From DASZHJ01 sp035604335 (GTDB lineage: Bacteria; Pseudomonadota; Alphaproteobacteria; ATCC43930; CGMCC-115725), in contig DATNIT010000221.1 in NCBI GenBank assembly GCA_035604335.1, positions 15,998 through 79,997 of the forward strand: 64,000 bases of DNA, in the 5' to 3' direction. Positions 9,140-18,130 of this stretch are shown here, one piece after another (position 1 is the first letter of the stretch; each line of letters begins with the position of its first letter). The position numbers were made by a program, and so were the translations under genes. The notes below the pieces were generated by a model that did not search any database, was not told where the DNA came from, and saw only the letters and a list, made by a program, of their open reading frames with translations.

Positions 9140-9168
9140 GGGCCTGCGCCTTCCGAAGGTGCGGGCCC
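9140..9168 (+). promoter_or_regulatory. Hairpin in the leader of the Nfn-like fusion gene
   Basis: Two 14-base arms starting GGGCCTGCGCCTTC pair with the facing half (GAAGGTGCGGGCCC), with two mismatches and a very small loop. The hairpin ends 19 bases before the GTG start of the large flavoprotein gene and lacks a following T-run, so it is less likely to be a terminator for the upstream operon than a leader structure. A function in translation or transcript stability is inference. Confidence 0.35.
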
Positions 9169-9187
9169 ATTCGATCTGGGATGTCCG

Positions 9188-12100
9188 GTGACGACGCGCG
9201 ATCTCCAACTCAAGCACGGTCTCGGCTTCGAGGACTTGTACGGCCGCGAAGGTCTTGCGCACCTCGATGCGGCGTTCGTGGCGTGGCTCGCCTCGGCCGA
9301 TGCCGGCCTGCACAATCGCCTGGTGACGGCGCGACGCGATCCCGATGCGCTCGATCACAAGGCGCACTCGCAGCTCCTGATCGATCTCGCGCCGCATCTC
9401 GAGGATTTCATCGGCGACCTCTTCGGCATCGAGGCCGAGGTGCGCGCGCTCCAGGCACGGCATCATGCGCTGGCACCGCTCTACGCCGTGAAGCGCCTCT
9501 TCGTGCAGCGCCGCGCGGTCAAGGGCATGACACCGGAGAAGGCGACGGCGCTCGATGGTCCCGCGCTCGGCCGCGATCTCGAAGCCCTGATCGGCGAAGC
9601 GCTCACCGAGCCGACCTATGCCGCCCACGTCTCCCGCTGGATGGCGGCGGAAGCCGAGCACGGCCCCGCGCTTGATCTCGCGGCGCGCTACGCGGCCTGG
9701 GTGACGCTCTCGCCGGAAGGCCAGGCTCGGCACGGCCGCGGCGTCGTCTTCAAGGTGCCCCACAAGGTCGAGATGACGCATCTCATCCCCGTGCAAACGG
9801 TGGTGGAGCACGGCGTCACCATGCTCCGTCTCGGTCCCGAGCATGAGCGCGCACGCGACGGTTTCGCGCTCACGGATGTCGGCATGGATCTCACGGCCGC
9901 CCTCGATCATGCGAACTACTGCATCTGGTGCCACAACCAGGGCAAGGACAGCTGCTCGCGCGGTCTCAAGGACAAAAAATCCGGTGCCTTCCAGAAGACC
10001 GTGTTCGGCGTGACGCTGGCGGGCTGCCCGCTGGAGGAAAAGGTCTCCGAGCTCAACACGGTCAAGGCCGAGGGTTTCAGCATCGGCGGCCTTGCCGTCG
10101 CGGCCATCGACAATCCCATGATGGCGGCGACCGGGCACCGCATCTGCAACGATTGCATGAAGGCCTGCATCTACCAGAAGCAAGACCCCGTCGACATCCC
10201 GCAGATCGAGACACGCACGCTTAAGGACGTGCTGAGCCTCCCTTGGGGTTTCGAAATCTACAGCCTGCTGACGCGCTGGAACCCGCTCGACATCCGCCGC
10301 CCGCTGCCGAAGCCCGCGAGCGGCTACAAGGTGCTGGTGGTGGGGCTCGGGCCCGCGGGCTTCACGCTCGGGCATCACCTCATGAACGACGGCCATGCCG
10401 TGGTCGGCATCGATGGGCTCAAGATCGAGCCGCTGCCGCCGGAGATCTCGGGCATCGACGCGCACGGCAAGCGCCACGCCTTCCGGCCGATCCGCGACGT
10501 CGAGGAGCTCCGCGAGCCCTTGGGTTCGCGAACCATGGCGGGCTTCGGCGGCGTCGCGGAATACGGCATCACCGTCCGCTGGGACAAGAATTTTCTAAAA
10601 TTGATCCGCTTGCTGCTGGAGCGGCGGAGCGAGTTCACCATGTACGGCGGAGTCCGCTTCGGCGGCACGCTCACGGTGGAGAGCGCGTTCGCGCTGGGCT
10701 TCGATCACATCGCGCTCTGCGCGGGCGCCGGCAAGCCCACGGTGATCGCCATGAAGAACGGGCTTGCGCGCGGCGTACGGCAGGCTTCGGATTTCTTGAT
10801 GGCGCTGCAGCTCACGGGCGCCGCCAAGACCGAGAGCCTCGCCAATCTGCAGGTGCGGCTGCCCGTCGTGGTGATCGGCGGCGGCCTCACCGCCATCGAT
10901 ACCGCGACGGAATCGCTCGCCTACTACGTGGTCCAGGTCGAGAAATTCCTGGCCCGTTACGAGGTTCTGGTTGGCGAGCGTGGCGAGGCGGCCGTGCAGG
11001 CCGAGTGGCGGCCGGAGGATGCGGCGATCGCCGCCGAGTTCCTGGCTCATGCCCGTGCGATCCGGGCCGAGCGCGAGGCGGCGCGCCGCGAAGAGCGCCC
11101 GCCGCGCTTCATCGATCTGCTCGACAGCTGGGGTGGTGTCACCATCGCCTACCGGCGGCGGCTGATCGACGCGCCGAGCTACACGCTCAACCACGAGGAA
11201 GTCGCAAAGGCGATGGAGGAGGGCATCCGCTTCGCCGAAGGCCTGACGCCGGAAGAAGTGGAACTCGACGAGTTCGGTGCCGCCAAGGCGCTGGTGCTGT
11301 CGCAAAGTATGGGCGAGCGCGTGACGCTGCCGGCGCGCAGCATCCTGGTGGCCGCGGGTACGCAGCCCAACACGGTGTTGCAGCGCGAGGATCCCGGGCA
11401 CGTCAAGATCGATGGCCGGTATTTCCAGGCCGTGGACGAGAGTGGTGCGCCGGTGACGCCGGAGCGGGTCGCGAAGCCCTCGGTGCCGCAGATTCTAACG
11501 AGCATCCAAACCGACGGCTGCGCGATCAGCTTCTTCGGCGACCTGCACCCGTCTTTCGCCGGCAATGTCGTCAAGGCCATGGCGAGCGCCAAGCAGGGCT
11601 ATCCGCTGGTAAGCCGCATGCTGGCGCGCAGCGCGCCCTCACGGCCCCCTCCGGGCGAGCTGGTGCGCCGGCTCGACGACGAGCTGCGCGCGACCGTGCA
11701 CGCCGTGCACCGGCTGACGCCGCAAATCGTCGAGGTGGTCGTGCATGCGCCCATGGCCGCGCGCGTCTTCCAGCCGGGCCAATTCTATCGCCTGCAGAAT
11801 TACGAGACGCTCGCCGCCAAGACCGACGGCACGACGCTGGGCATGGAGGGCTTGGCGCTCACCGGCGCCGCGGTCAACCGCGCGCGCGGCTTGCTCTCGA
11901 CGATCGTGCTGGAGATGGGCGGCTCCTCGGACCTCTGCACGTTGCTGCAACCGGGCGAGCCCGTGATCCTCATGGGGCCGACGGGGACGCCGACGGAGCT
12001 GCCGAAGGGCGAGACCGTTCTGCTTGCGGGCGGCGGCCTCGGCAACGCCGTGCTGTTTTCCATCGGCCAAGGCCTGCGCGCCGCGGGCTCGCGCGTGCTT

Positions 12101-12667
12101 TATTTCGCGGGCTACAAGCGGCGCGAGGATCGCTACAAGGTCGAGGAAATCGAGAAGGCCGCGGATGCGGTGGTCTGGTGTTGCGACGAGGCGCCGGGTT
12201 TCTCGCCGAGCCGCCAAAAGGACAAGACCGTGGTCGCGAACATCGTCGGCGCCATGGTCGCCTACGCCGAAGGTCGGCTGGGACCCGTCGACATCAAGCT
12301 CAGCAACGTCGATCGCGTGGTCGCCATCGGCTCCGATGGCATGATGGCGGCGGTGGCGAGGGCGAGACACGGCGTGCTGGCGTCGTTCCTCAAGCCGAAA
12401 CACCGCGCGATCGCCTCCATCAACTCGCCCATGCAATGCATGATGAAGGAGATCTGCGCCCAGTGCCTCCAGGTGCACCGCGATCCCGAGACCGGCGTGG
12501 AGACCACCGTGTTCTCGTGCTTCAACCAAGACCAGGACATGGACGCCGTGGATTTCGCCAACCTGCGCACGCGCCTCGGCCAGAACTCGGTCGAGGAAAA
12601 GCTCACCAAGCTCTGGGTCGACCACTGCCTGCGGGCGCTGGGCGCGAGGGGCGCGGCGGCGGAGTAG
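9188..12667 (+). CDS. Large fusion flavoprotein: GltD/NfnB-like FAD-NAD(P) oxidoreductase joined to a PyrK/NfnA-like ferredoxin-reductase domain
   Basis: The 1159-residue protein has four parts. Residues 1-240 are a helical region I do not recognise. A cysteine-rich iron-sulfur region follows (C245, C248, C256, then GCPLEEK near 280 and CNDCMKAC near 318-325), like the N-terminal [4Fe-4S] module of glutamate synthase small subunit. A tandem FAD/NAD(P) flavoprotein domain follows, with VVGLGPAGFTLG near 383 and VVVIGGGLTAIDTA near 561. From about 830 there is a ferredoxin-NADP reductase-like domain (PGQFYRLQNYE, LLAGGGLGNAVLFSI) ending in a cysteine cluster near 1083 (CMMKEICAQC). The last two parts match the large and small subunits of Nfn/SudAB. 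It probably moves electrons between NAD(P)H, flavins and an iron-sulfur partner. The GTG start fixes the frame. It is convergent with, and 3 bases from, the SoeC-like gene. Confidence 0.8.
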   Translation: MTTRDLQLKHGLGFEDLYGREGLAHLDAAFVAWLASADAGLHNRLVTARRDPDALDHKAHSQLLIDLAPHLEDFIGDLFGIEAEVRALQARHHALAPLYAVKRLFVQRRAVKGMTPEKATALDGPALGRDLEALIGEALTEPTYAAHVSRWMAAEAEHGPALDLAARYAAWVTLSPEGQARHGRGVVFKVPHKVEMTHLIPVQTVVEHGVTMLRLGPEHERARDGFALTDVGMDLTAALDHANYCIWCHNQGKDSCSRGLKDKKSGAFQKTVFGVTLAGCPLEEKVSELNTVKAEGFSIGGLAVAAIDNPMMAATGHRICNDCMKACIYQKQDPVDIPQIETRTLKDVLSLPWGFEIYSLLTRWNPLDIRRPLPKPASGYKVLVVGLGPAGFTLGHHLMNDGHAVVGIDGLKIEPLPPEISGIDAHGKRHAFRPIRDVEELREPLGSRTMAGFGGVAEYGITVRWDKNFLKLIRLLLERRSEFTMYGGVRFGGTLTVESAFALGFDHIALCAGAGKPTVIAMKNGLARGVRQASDFLMALQLTGAAKTESLANLQVRLPVVVIGGGLTAIDTATESLAYYVVQVEKFLARYEVLVGERGEAAVQAEWRPEDAAIAAEFLAHARAIRAEREAARREERPPRFIDLLDSWGGVTIAYRRRLIDAPSYTLNHEEVAKAMEEGIRFAEGLTPEEVELDEFGAAKALVLSQSMGERVTLPARSILVAAGTQPNTVLQREDPGHVKIDGRYFQAVDESGAPVTPERVAKPSVPQILTSIQTDGCAISFFGDLHPSFAGNVVKAMASAKQGYPLVSRMLARSAPSRPPPGELVRRLDDELRATVHAVHRLTPQIVEVVVHAPMAARVFQPGQFYRLQNYETLAAKTDGTTLGMEGLALTGAAVNRARGLLSTIVLEMGGSSDLCTLLQPGEPVILMGPTGTPTELPKGETVLLAGGGLGNAVLFSIGQGLRAAGSRVLYFAGYKRREDRYKVEEIEKAADAVVWCCDEAPGFSPSRQKDKTVVANIVGAMVAYAEGRLGPVDIKLSNVDRVVAIGSDGMMAAVARARHGVLASFLKPKHRAIASINSPMQCMMKEICAQCLQVHRDPETGVETTVFSCFNQDQDMDAVDFANLRTRLGQNSVEEKLTKLWVDHCLRALGARGAAAE

Positions 12668-12670
12668 ATC

Positions 12671-13618
12671 TCACGCGCGCTCGGCGCCGTAGTAGAGCGT
12701 CACCGTGTGCTTTGCCTCGGCGAAGAAGAGCCAGCGCTCGATCAGAACGCCGATGGTCGCGATAACGGCAGCGGCAATGGCGCAGAGCGGGAGGAGTGCT
12801 TCCGGTATCAGCAAGCCGGTGAGTGTCAACAGCTGCGGAAGAAAGAACGCCGCGACAAGCGCGATGATCCGGAGCTTTGCCGCGTGTTTGCGCGCGATGC
12901 GGAAGCCCATCTCTTTCATAAGATAGTTCTCGGAGGTGTGCGGTGCCTCGAATAGTCGGACGCGGCCGAGCGCTCCGAGCCCGGTGGCGGTACCCGCATC
13001 GCTCAGGCTCGCCGTGCGGTCGATGAAGCGCCAATAGCGCACTTTGAGAAAGCCTGCGAGCGGTATGCAGAGGAAGGCTGCGAGGATGAGATAATCGTCC
13101 ATCATGCCGAACAAAGACAGGACCGCAATCAGCCAGAGCACGCCCGTCATCGCCGACAGCGCGAGGTAATTCGGCAGTACCCAGCCGTTGCTCCAGCGCT
13201 GGATCGGCTTCAGGGACTGATAGATGAAGGCGGTGCAAACGACGGTCGCGACGGCACCCACCGCCGAGAGCGCTCCGAAAAGTGCCCAGATCCCGCTGGT
13301 GCTGCCGATCACGAGCCAGCCGAGCGCGAAGAGCAGCGCCGGCACGTAGGTCGCGGCGGACGACACGCCCTCGCGCGAGAGCCACGAGCTCCGCCATTGC
13401 GAGAACGCGCGCCAGGCGCGCTCTGGATGCCCCAAGTGAAGGGTTGATGACAGCAGCCCGACGGTGATGGCGCCGAGCGAGAGCCCGAGCGAGGCGGCAG
13501 CCAGGCCGCGATTGGCCGGCAGCCAGCCCGCCACGGCCCAGACGCCGAGCCAGGCCAGCAAGCCATAGCCCGCGCCCGAGCTGGTGGTGAACACGATGAC
13601 CGAGAGCGCGGGGTGCAT
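12671..13618 (-). CDS. DmsC/SoeC-type membrane anchor subunit of a molybdoenzyme
   Basis: This 315-residue integral membrane protein has about eight hydrophobic segments (for example LLAWLGVWAVAGWLP near the N-terminus and LLPLCAIAAAVIATIGVLI near the C-terminus). It begins MHPALSVIVFTTSSGAGYG, a start typical of the DmsC/YnfH/SoeC quinol-interacting anchor family. It should hold the catalytic and iron-sulfur subunits at the inner membrane and exchange electrons with the quinone pool. It is the last gene of a three-gene operon, starting 3 bases after the SoeB-like stop. Length and lack of haem-ligand enrichment fit SoeC/DmsC rather than NarI-type cytochromes. Confidence 0.88.
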   Translation of the reverse strand: MHPALSVIVFTTSSGAGYGLLAWLGVWAVAGWLPANRGLAAASLGLSLGAITVGLLSSTLHLGHPERAWRAFSQWRSSWLSREGVSSAATYVPALLFALGWLVIGSTSGIWALFGALSAVGAVATVVCTAFIYQSLKPIQRWSNGWVLPNYLALSAMTGVLWLIAVLSLFGMMDDYLILAAFLCIPLAGFLKVRYWRFIDRTASLSDAGTATGLGALGRVRLFEAPHTSENYLMKEMGFRIARKHAAKLRIIALVAAFFLPQLLTLTGLLIPEALLPLCAIAAAVIATIGVLIERWLFFAEAKHTVTLYYGAERA

Positions 13619-13621
13619 GGC

Positions 13622-14368
13622 TCAGCCGGAGAGCAGCCGGTCGACCCACGCGAGGAAACCGCCGCTTCCTGCGGGGACCGCGGGTGCCAGTTCCGCAGAC
13701 GCGCCGACGTCCTTCGCGACGGTCCGGCGCGGGCGCGGTGGCAGGTATTTGTTCGTGGGCGCGTAGCCGAGCTCCGGCATCAGGTCATAGCCGCCGCGCT
13801 CGCGCATCAGCTGGGAGACCGCGGAGCCGGGATCGCCGAGATCGCCGAAGTGCCGCGCCGAGGCCGGACAGGTCGAGACGCAGGCGGGCACGCGGCTCGC
13901 CTCCTCGAGGGTCTCGTTGTAGATCTTGTCGATACAGAGCGTGCATTTCTTCATCACGCCGGCGTCATAGTCGTATTCGCGCGCGCCGTAGGGGCAGGCC
14001 CAGGAGCAGAGCTTGCAGCCGATGCAGAGATCCTCGTTCACCAGCACGATGCCGTCCTCGGCGCGCTTGTAGCTGGCGCCGGTCGGACAGACGGTGACGC
14101 AGGCGGGCTCCGCGCAATGCAGGCACGAGCGCGGGAAATGCACGGTGCGGCCGGCCTCGCCCTCGCCGACCTCGAAGGTGTGCACGCGATTGAACCAGAC
14201 GCCCAGGGGATCGGCGCCATAGGGCTCGAGATCCGTAAGCGGCGCCGCCACGCCGCCGCTGTTCCATTGCTTGCAGTTGACCGCGCAGGCGTGACAGCCG
14301 ACGCAGATGTCGAGATCGATGACCAGGCCCAGCCGCTTCGCCTGGGGATGCGCCGGCAGGCTGGTCAT
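13622..14368 (-). CDS. SoeB/PsrB-type four-[4Fe-4S] electron-transfer subunit
   Basis: The 248-residue protein carries the four ferredoxin-like cysteine groups of the DmsB/NrfC family: CVGCHACAVNC, CLHCAEPACVTVCPTGA, CIGCKLCSWACPYGA and CTLC followed by CVSTCPASA. This gives sixteen ligands for four [4Fe-4S] clusters. It would carry electrons between the molybdopterin subunit and the membrane anchor. The ATG at 14368 overlaps the stop of the catalytic subunit gene by 4 bases (ATGA), which fixes both the start and the operon. There is no signal peptide, agreeing with a cytoplasmic-facing complex. The C-terminal 50 residues are a Pro/Ala-rich tail. Confidence 0.92.
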   Translation of the reverse strand: MTSLPAHPQAKRLGLVIDLDICVGCHACAVNCKQWNSGGVAAPLTDLEPYGADPLGVWFNRVHTFEVGEGEAGRTVHFPRSCLHCAEPACVTVCPTGASYKRAEDGIVLVNEDLCIGCKLCSWACPYGAREYDYDAGVMKKCTLCIDKIYNETLEEASRVPACVSTCPASARHFGDLGDPGSAVSQLMRERGGYDLMPELGYAPTNKYLPPRPRRTVAKDVGASAELAPAVPAGSGGFLAWVDRLLSG

Positions 14369-17232
14369 GCACCGGTCCTCGGCGGCCGGTACTTGGCGCC
14401 GTAGCGAAGCACCGAGGGGCGCGCTGGGAGCGGCGGCGCCCCCAGCGCGGCGAAGGCGGGCTCGGATTGATCCGCCGATGCCGGTGCCTTCTCGATCTTG
14501 ACCCGCAGATCGTACCAAGCCGCTTGTCCCGTCACCGGATCGGCATTGGCGTAGCGATAGCCGCCCTCGCGCGCGGGCAGCAGCTCGCTGATGAGGTGAT
14601 TGAGCAGGAAGCCGCGCGTGGTCTCGTGCGCGCCCGGCGCCAGGTTCCACGCGCCTCGGCGTTTGCCGATCGCGTTCCAGGTCCAGACGGTATCGCGGTT
14701 GACGCCGTCCATGAGCTTCGCCGGCACGGTGATGCGACCGTGCGGGCTGGTGACCGTCACCCAGTCACCGTCGGAAATGCCGAGCTCGGCGGCGCGCTCG
14801 CGATGAATGTGCAGAAGGTTCTCGCCGTGGATCTGACGGAGCCAGGCATTCTGCGAGCCCCAGCTGTGGTACATCGCCATCGGCCGTTGGGTGATCGCGT
14901 GCAGAGGATAGCCGTCGCTCTCGCTTTCGAACGGCGGATACCAGAGCGGCAGCGGGTCGAAATATCTCGCGATCCGCTCGCGGTGCTCGGCGGGCGGTTG
15001 CAGGGGGCCGTGGCCTTGCGCGGCGAGGCGGAATTTCTGTAGCAGCTCGCTATAGAGCTGCAGCACCACCGGCTCCACGTGGTCGCGAAATCCCATGGCC
15101 TGCGACCACTCGAGATAGGCGCGGTTGGCGAATTTGTAGTACCGGCCCTCCGGAGGGATCTCGCCGCGCCAGAAGCACTCGTTCTCGATGTAGCGCTCCA
15201 GCTGCCGCGGATTGACGGCGCCGATGCCATCCTGCCCGCCATCGGTGCCGCGCCAGCCCGCCAATGGCCCGAAGCCCGGTTTGCGCTCGTGGTTCACGAT
15301 GTAATCGGCATAGAGGCCGGGATATTTCGGCGAGCCGTCGCGGGTTACGAATCCCGGCAGTTTCAGTCGCGCGCCCAAGTCGATCAGCACGTCCTGGAAC
15401 GGGCGCACGTCGCGGTCGGGCTTCACCACGGGCTGGCGGATCGCGTCGGCCGCGGAGTCGGCGTTGCTTATGGGCCGGTCCATCAGCGAGATGCAATCGT
15501 AGCGTTCCAGATAGGTCGTGTCCGGCAGCACGAGGTCGGCGTAGGCCACCATCTCCGAGTAGTAGGCATCGGAATAGATGATGCGGGGTATTCGGTATTC
15601 GCCGGTGGCGGGATCGCGCTCGGTGAGCATGGCCATGGTCCCCGCGGTGTTCATCGCGGAGTTCCAGCTCATGTTCGCCATGTAGAGGAAGAGCGTGTCG
15701 ATCGGGTAGGGATCGCCCCTGCAGGCGTTCGTGATGACGAGATGCAGCAAGCCATGGGCGGCGAGCGGCGCTTCCCAGGAGAACGCTTTGTCGATGCGCA
15801 GGGGCTTACCGGCGTTGTCCACGAGCAGGTCTTCCGGTCCCAGCGGAAAACCGAGCGGCGGTCCCGAGAGCGGCGAGTTTGCCTGCACGGGTCTCGCGGG
15901 TTTGCCCGCAGGCGGAATGGGCCGGGGAAAGGGTGGCTCGTAGCGGAAGCTGCCGGGTGTATCCACCGCGCCCAGCAGCATCTGCAGCAGATGGAGCGCG
16001 CGGCACGTGTGGAAACCGTTCGAGTGCGCGGAGATGCCGCGCATCGCATGCATCGCGATGGGCCGGCCGATCATTCGAGCGTGGTGGCGGCCATGGCAGT
16101 CGGTCCAGGGTTGGTCGAGCACGATCGCCTCCTCGAAGGCGACATGCGCGAGCTCCGCCGCGAGGCGCTTGATCGTGGCGGCGGCGACACCGGTTTCGGG
16201 CGCGACCGCGTCGGGCGCGTAGCGGGGATCGAGGCAGCGCCGCGCCGTGAGCTCGAAGGCGGGCGCGGCGCGTCGTCCGTCGGGGAGAGCGCGCCCTTCG
16301 CTGAGCGCGGGCAGCGCGTCCGGATCGCTCGCGCTGATCAGCCCGTGTCGCTTGCGGTCCCAGATCAGCGGCTGGCCGTCGCTGCCGCGCGCGAAGAGGC
16401 CGTGATCGGCGGCGCCCTCGTCGTCGATCACCAGCCAGGGCGCGTTGGTGTAGCGCGCGAGGAAATCGGCGTCGATCTTGCCCGCGCGCAGCAGCTCGTG
16501 GATCAGCGACAGCACCAGGAGACCGTCGGTGCCCGGCCGAATGCCGATCCACTCGTCGGCGATCGCGGAATAGCCGGTGCGGATCGGGTTGATCGAGACG
16601 ACCTTGGCGCCTCGCGTCTTGAGCTTGCCGAGGCCGATCTTGATTGGGTTTGAATCGTGATCCTCGGCGACGCCGAACAGCAGGAAATATTTGGTGCGCT
16701 CCCAGTCGGGCTCGCCGAATTCCCAGAACGAGCCGCCGATGGTGTAGAGCCCGGCGGCCGCCATGTTGACGGAGCAGAATCCGCCGTGGGCGGCGTAGTT
16801 GAGCGTGCCGAACTGCTGCGCCCACCAGCCCGTCAAGGCTTGGCTCTGGTCGCGGCCCGTGAAGAACGCGAGCTGCTTGGGATCGCGCGCCCGAATCGCG
16901 CCGAGCCAGTCGACGGCCGTCCCGAGCGCCTCCTCCCACTCGATCTCGCGGAACTCGCCGCGGCCGCGCTCGCCCACGCGCAGCAGCGGTTTGCGCAGCC
17001 GCGCCGGCGAGGTGTGCTGCATGATGCCGGCGGAGCCCTTGGCGCAGAGCACGCCGTGGTTAACGGGATGATTGCGGTTGCCTTCGATGTAGCGGATACC
17101 GCCGTCCTTCAAGTGTACCTTGATGCCGCAGCGGCAGGCGCACATGTAGCACGTCGTAAACTTCACCTCGTCCGCGATCGGATGGTTGGTGGCGATGGCG
17201 GGGTCGCGCTCGGCGGATCCGCGGGGCGGCAT
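14365..17232 (-). CDS. Molybdopterin oxidoreductase catalytic subunit, SoeA/PsrA type
   Basis: This 955-residue protein is a member of the DMSO reductase family. Near its N-terminus it has the [4Fe-4S] motif CYMCACRCG and a fourth ligand in GVLCAKGSAG. A cysteine in AHGGFCSVNM sits where the molybdenum ligand is expected. It ends with the aspartate-decarboxylase-like cofactor-binding barrel (WVTVTSPHGRITVPA). No twin-arginine signal precedes the cluster motif, so the enzyme should stay in the cytoplasm, as known for sulfite-oxidising SoeABC and unlike most PsrA/DmsA proteins. The ATG at 17232 was chosen because upstream sequence overlaps the bpt gene and is unlike the family. It is first of three coupled genes; sulfite oxidation is the best guess, but other sulfur or formate-like substrates are possible. 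Confidence 0.88.
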   Translation of the reverse strand: MPPRGSAERDPAIATNHPIADEVKFTTCYMCACRCGIKVHLKDGGIRYIEGNRNHPVNHGVLCAKGSAGIMQHTSPARLRKPLLRVGERGRGEFREIEWEEALGTAVDWLGAIRARDPKQLAFFTGRDQSQALTGWWAQQFGTLNYAAHGGFCSVNMAAAGLYTIGGSFWEFGEPDWERTKYFLLFGVAEDHDSNPIKIGLGKLKTRGAKVVSINPIRTGYSAIADEWIGIRPGTDGLLVLSLIHELLRAGKIDADFLARYTNAPWLVIDDEGAADHGLFARGSDGQPLIWDRKRHGLISASDPDALPALSEGRALPDGRRAAPAFELTARRCLDPRYAPDAVAPETGVAAATIKRLAAELAHVAFEEAIVLDQPWTDCHGRHHARMIGRPIAMHAMRGISAHSNGFHTCRALHLLQMLLGAVDTPGSFRYEPPFPRPIPPAGKPARPVQANSPLSGPPLGFPLGPEDLLVDNAGKPLRIDKAFSWEAPLAAHGLLHLVITNACRGDPYPIDTLFLYMANMSWNSAMNTAGTMAMLTERDPATGEYRIPRIIYSDAYYSEMVAYADLVLPDTTYLERYDCISLMDRPISNADSAADAIRQPVVKPDRDVRPFQDVLIDLGARLKLPGFVTRDGSPKYPGLYADYIVNHERKPGFGPLAGWRGTDGGQDGIGAVNPRQLERYIENECFWRGEIPPEGRYYKFANRAYLEWSQAMGFRDHVEPVVLQLYSELLQKFRLAAQGHGPLQPPAEHRERIARYFDPLPLWYPPFESESDGYPLHAITQRPMAMYHSWGSQNAWLRQIHGENLLHIHRERAAELGISDGDWVTVTSPHGRITVPAKLMDGVNRDTVWTWNAIGKRRGAWNLAPGAHETTRGFLLNHLISELLPAREGGYRYANADPVTGQAAWYDLRVKIEKAPASADQSEPAFAALGAPPLPARPSVLRYGAKYRPPRTGA

Positions 17233-17258
17233 CTGTCGGATCGAGAGCGGGTTCGGCG

Positions 17259-18056
17259 CTATTGCGAGATGGGCGCCCAGCCCTGGGACGTCAGAGCCTC
17301 GAGGGGCCGGAAGCGCGTCTTGTATGCCATCTTGCGGCTCGCGCCGATCCAGTAGCCGAGATAGACGTAGGGAAGCGCGCGCTGTCGGGCTTCGGCGATC
17401 AAGGCCAGAATCATGGCGGTGCCGGGGCTGCGGGCAGCCTCGGTGGGGTCGAAAAAGCTGTAGACGGCCGAGAGTCCATCGTCGAGGAGATCGGCCAGGC
17501 ACGCCGCGACCAGGGTGCCGTCGGCCTTGCGATGCTCGAGCAGCACGGTCATGACCGGGCTGTCCTCCACCATCGCGCGGTAGTCGCCAAAGGTCATCGA
17601 AGCCATGTCGCTCTCGGCGTGGCGGGAACGCTGATAGCGGGCAAAGACCCGGTATTGCTCCGTGGTGGCCCGCGCGGGCACGAGCCGAGTGGAGATGTCG
17701 CGATTGGCGTTCAGTGTGCGCCGCAGCGACCGGGTGGTTTCGAAATTATCGACATCGACGCGAACGGGAAGGCAGGCGGCGCAGCCCGCGCAGGCCGGCC
17801 GGTAGGCCAGATGGTGGCTCCGGCGGAAGCCGGCGCGGGACAGCTCGTTGTAAAAAGCGTAGGAATCGCGCCCGGCGATCTCGGTGATCAGCTTTCGCTC
17901 GGTCTGTCCATCGAGATAAGGGCAGGGCAGCGACGCCGTGCGGTAGAACGGCCGCAGCGCGGATGCCACCGGCGGCAGTCCCGGCGCGGCTTCCCTGCCG
18001 CGCAGAAGGCTGCTGCCGTTGCCGTCCGGCACATCCTGCTCCACCTTCACCCGCAT
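17259..18056 (-). CDS. bpt: Aspartate/glutamate leucyltransferase (Bpt/Ate family)
   Basis: This 265-residue protein attaches an amino acid (leucine in bacterial Bpt) from aminoacyl-tRNA to proteins with N-terminal Asp or Glu, marking them for ClpS/ClpAP degradation in the N-degron pathway. It shows the N-terminal cysteine motif CPYLDGQTERKL, the family signature CAGCAACLPVRV and the GNAT-like C-terminal region with YVYLGYWI and MAYKTRFRP. Length is close to the usual 240-260. The gene is cytoplasmic, starts at an ATG and ends 26 bases upstream of the SoeA-like gene, but a functional tie to that operon is unlikely. Bpt and an RDD protein are often found together in alphaproteobacteria. Confidence 0.92.
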   Translation of the reverse strand: MRVKVEQDVPDGNGSSLLRGREAAPGLPPVASALRPFYRTASLPCPYLDGQTERKLITEIAGRDSYAFYNELSRAGFRRSHHLAYRPACAGCAACLPVRVDVDNFETTRSLRRTLNANRDISTRLVPARATTEQYRVFARYQRSRHAESDMASMTFGDYRAMVEDSPVMTVLLEHRKADGTLVAACLADLLDDGLSAVYSFFDPTEAARSPGTAMILALIAEARQRALPYVYLGYWIGASRKMAYKTRFRPLEALTSQGWAPISQ

Positions 18057-18130
18057 CGCGGTCCCTCGGTTGCAGTGCGCGGCACTGTCATAGTCACATT
18101 ATGTGCGAACCCGGTACCCCTGCGCCAGCC

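Noticed and set aside
9016..9187. tRNA or small RNA gene before the Nfn-like fusion
   Set aside because: No cloverleaf or known small-RNA structure was found; only the leader hairpin stands out.
10243..12765. 840-codon plus-strand frame
   Set aside because: It is a shifted reading of the large flavoprotein gene, arginine/glycine-rich with no domain.
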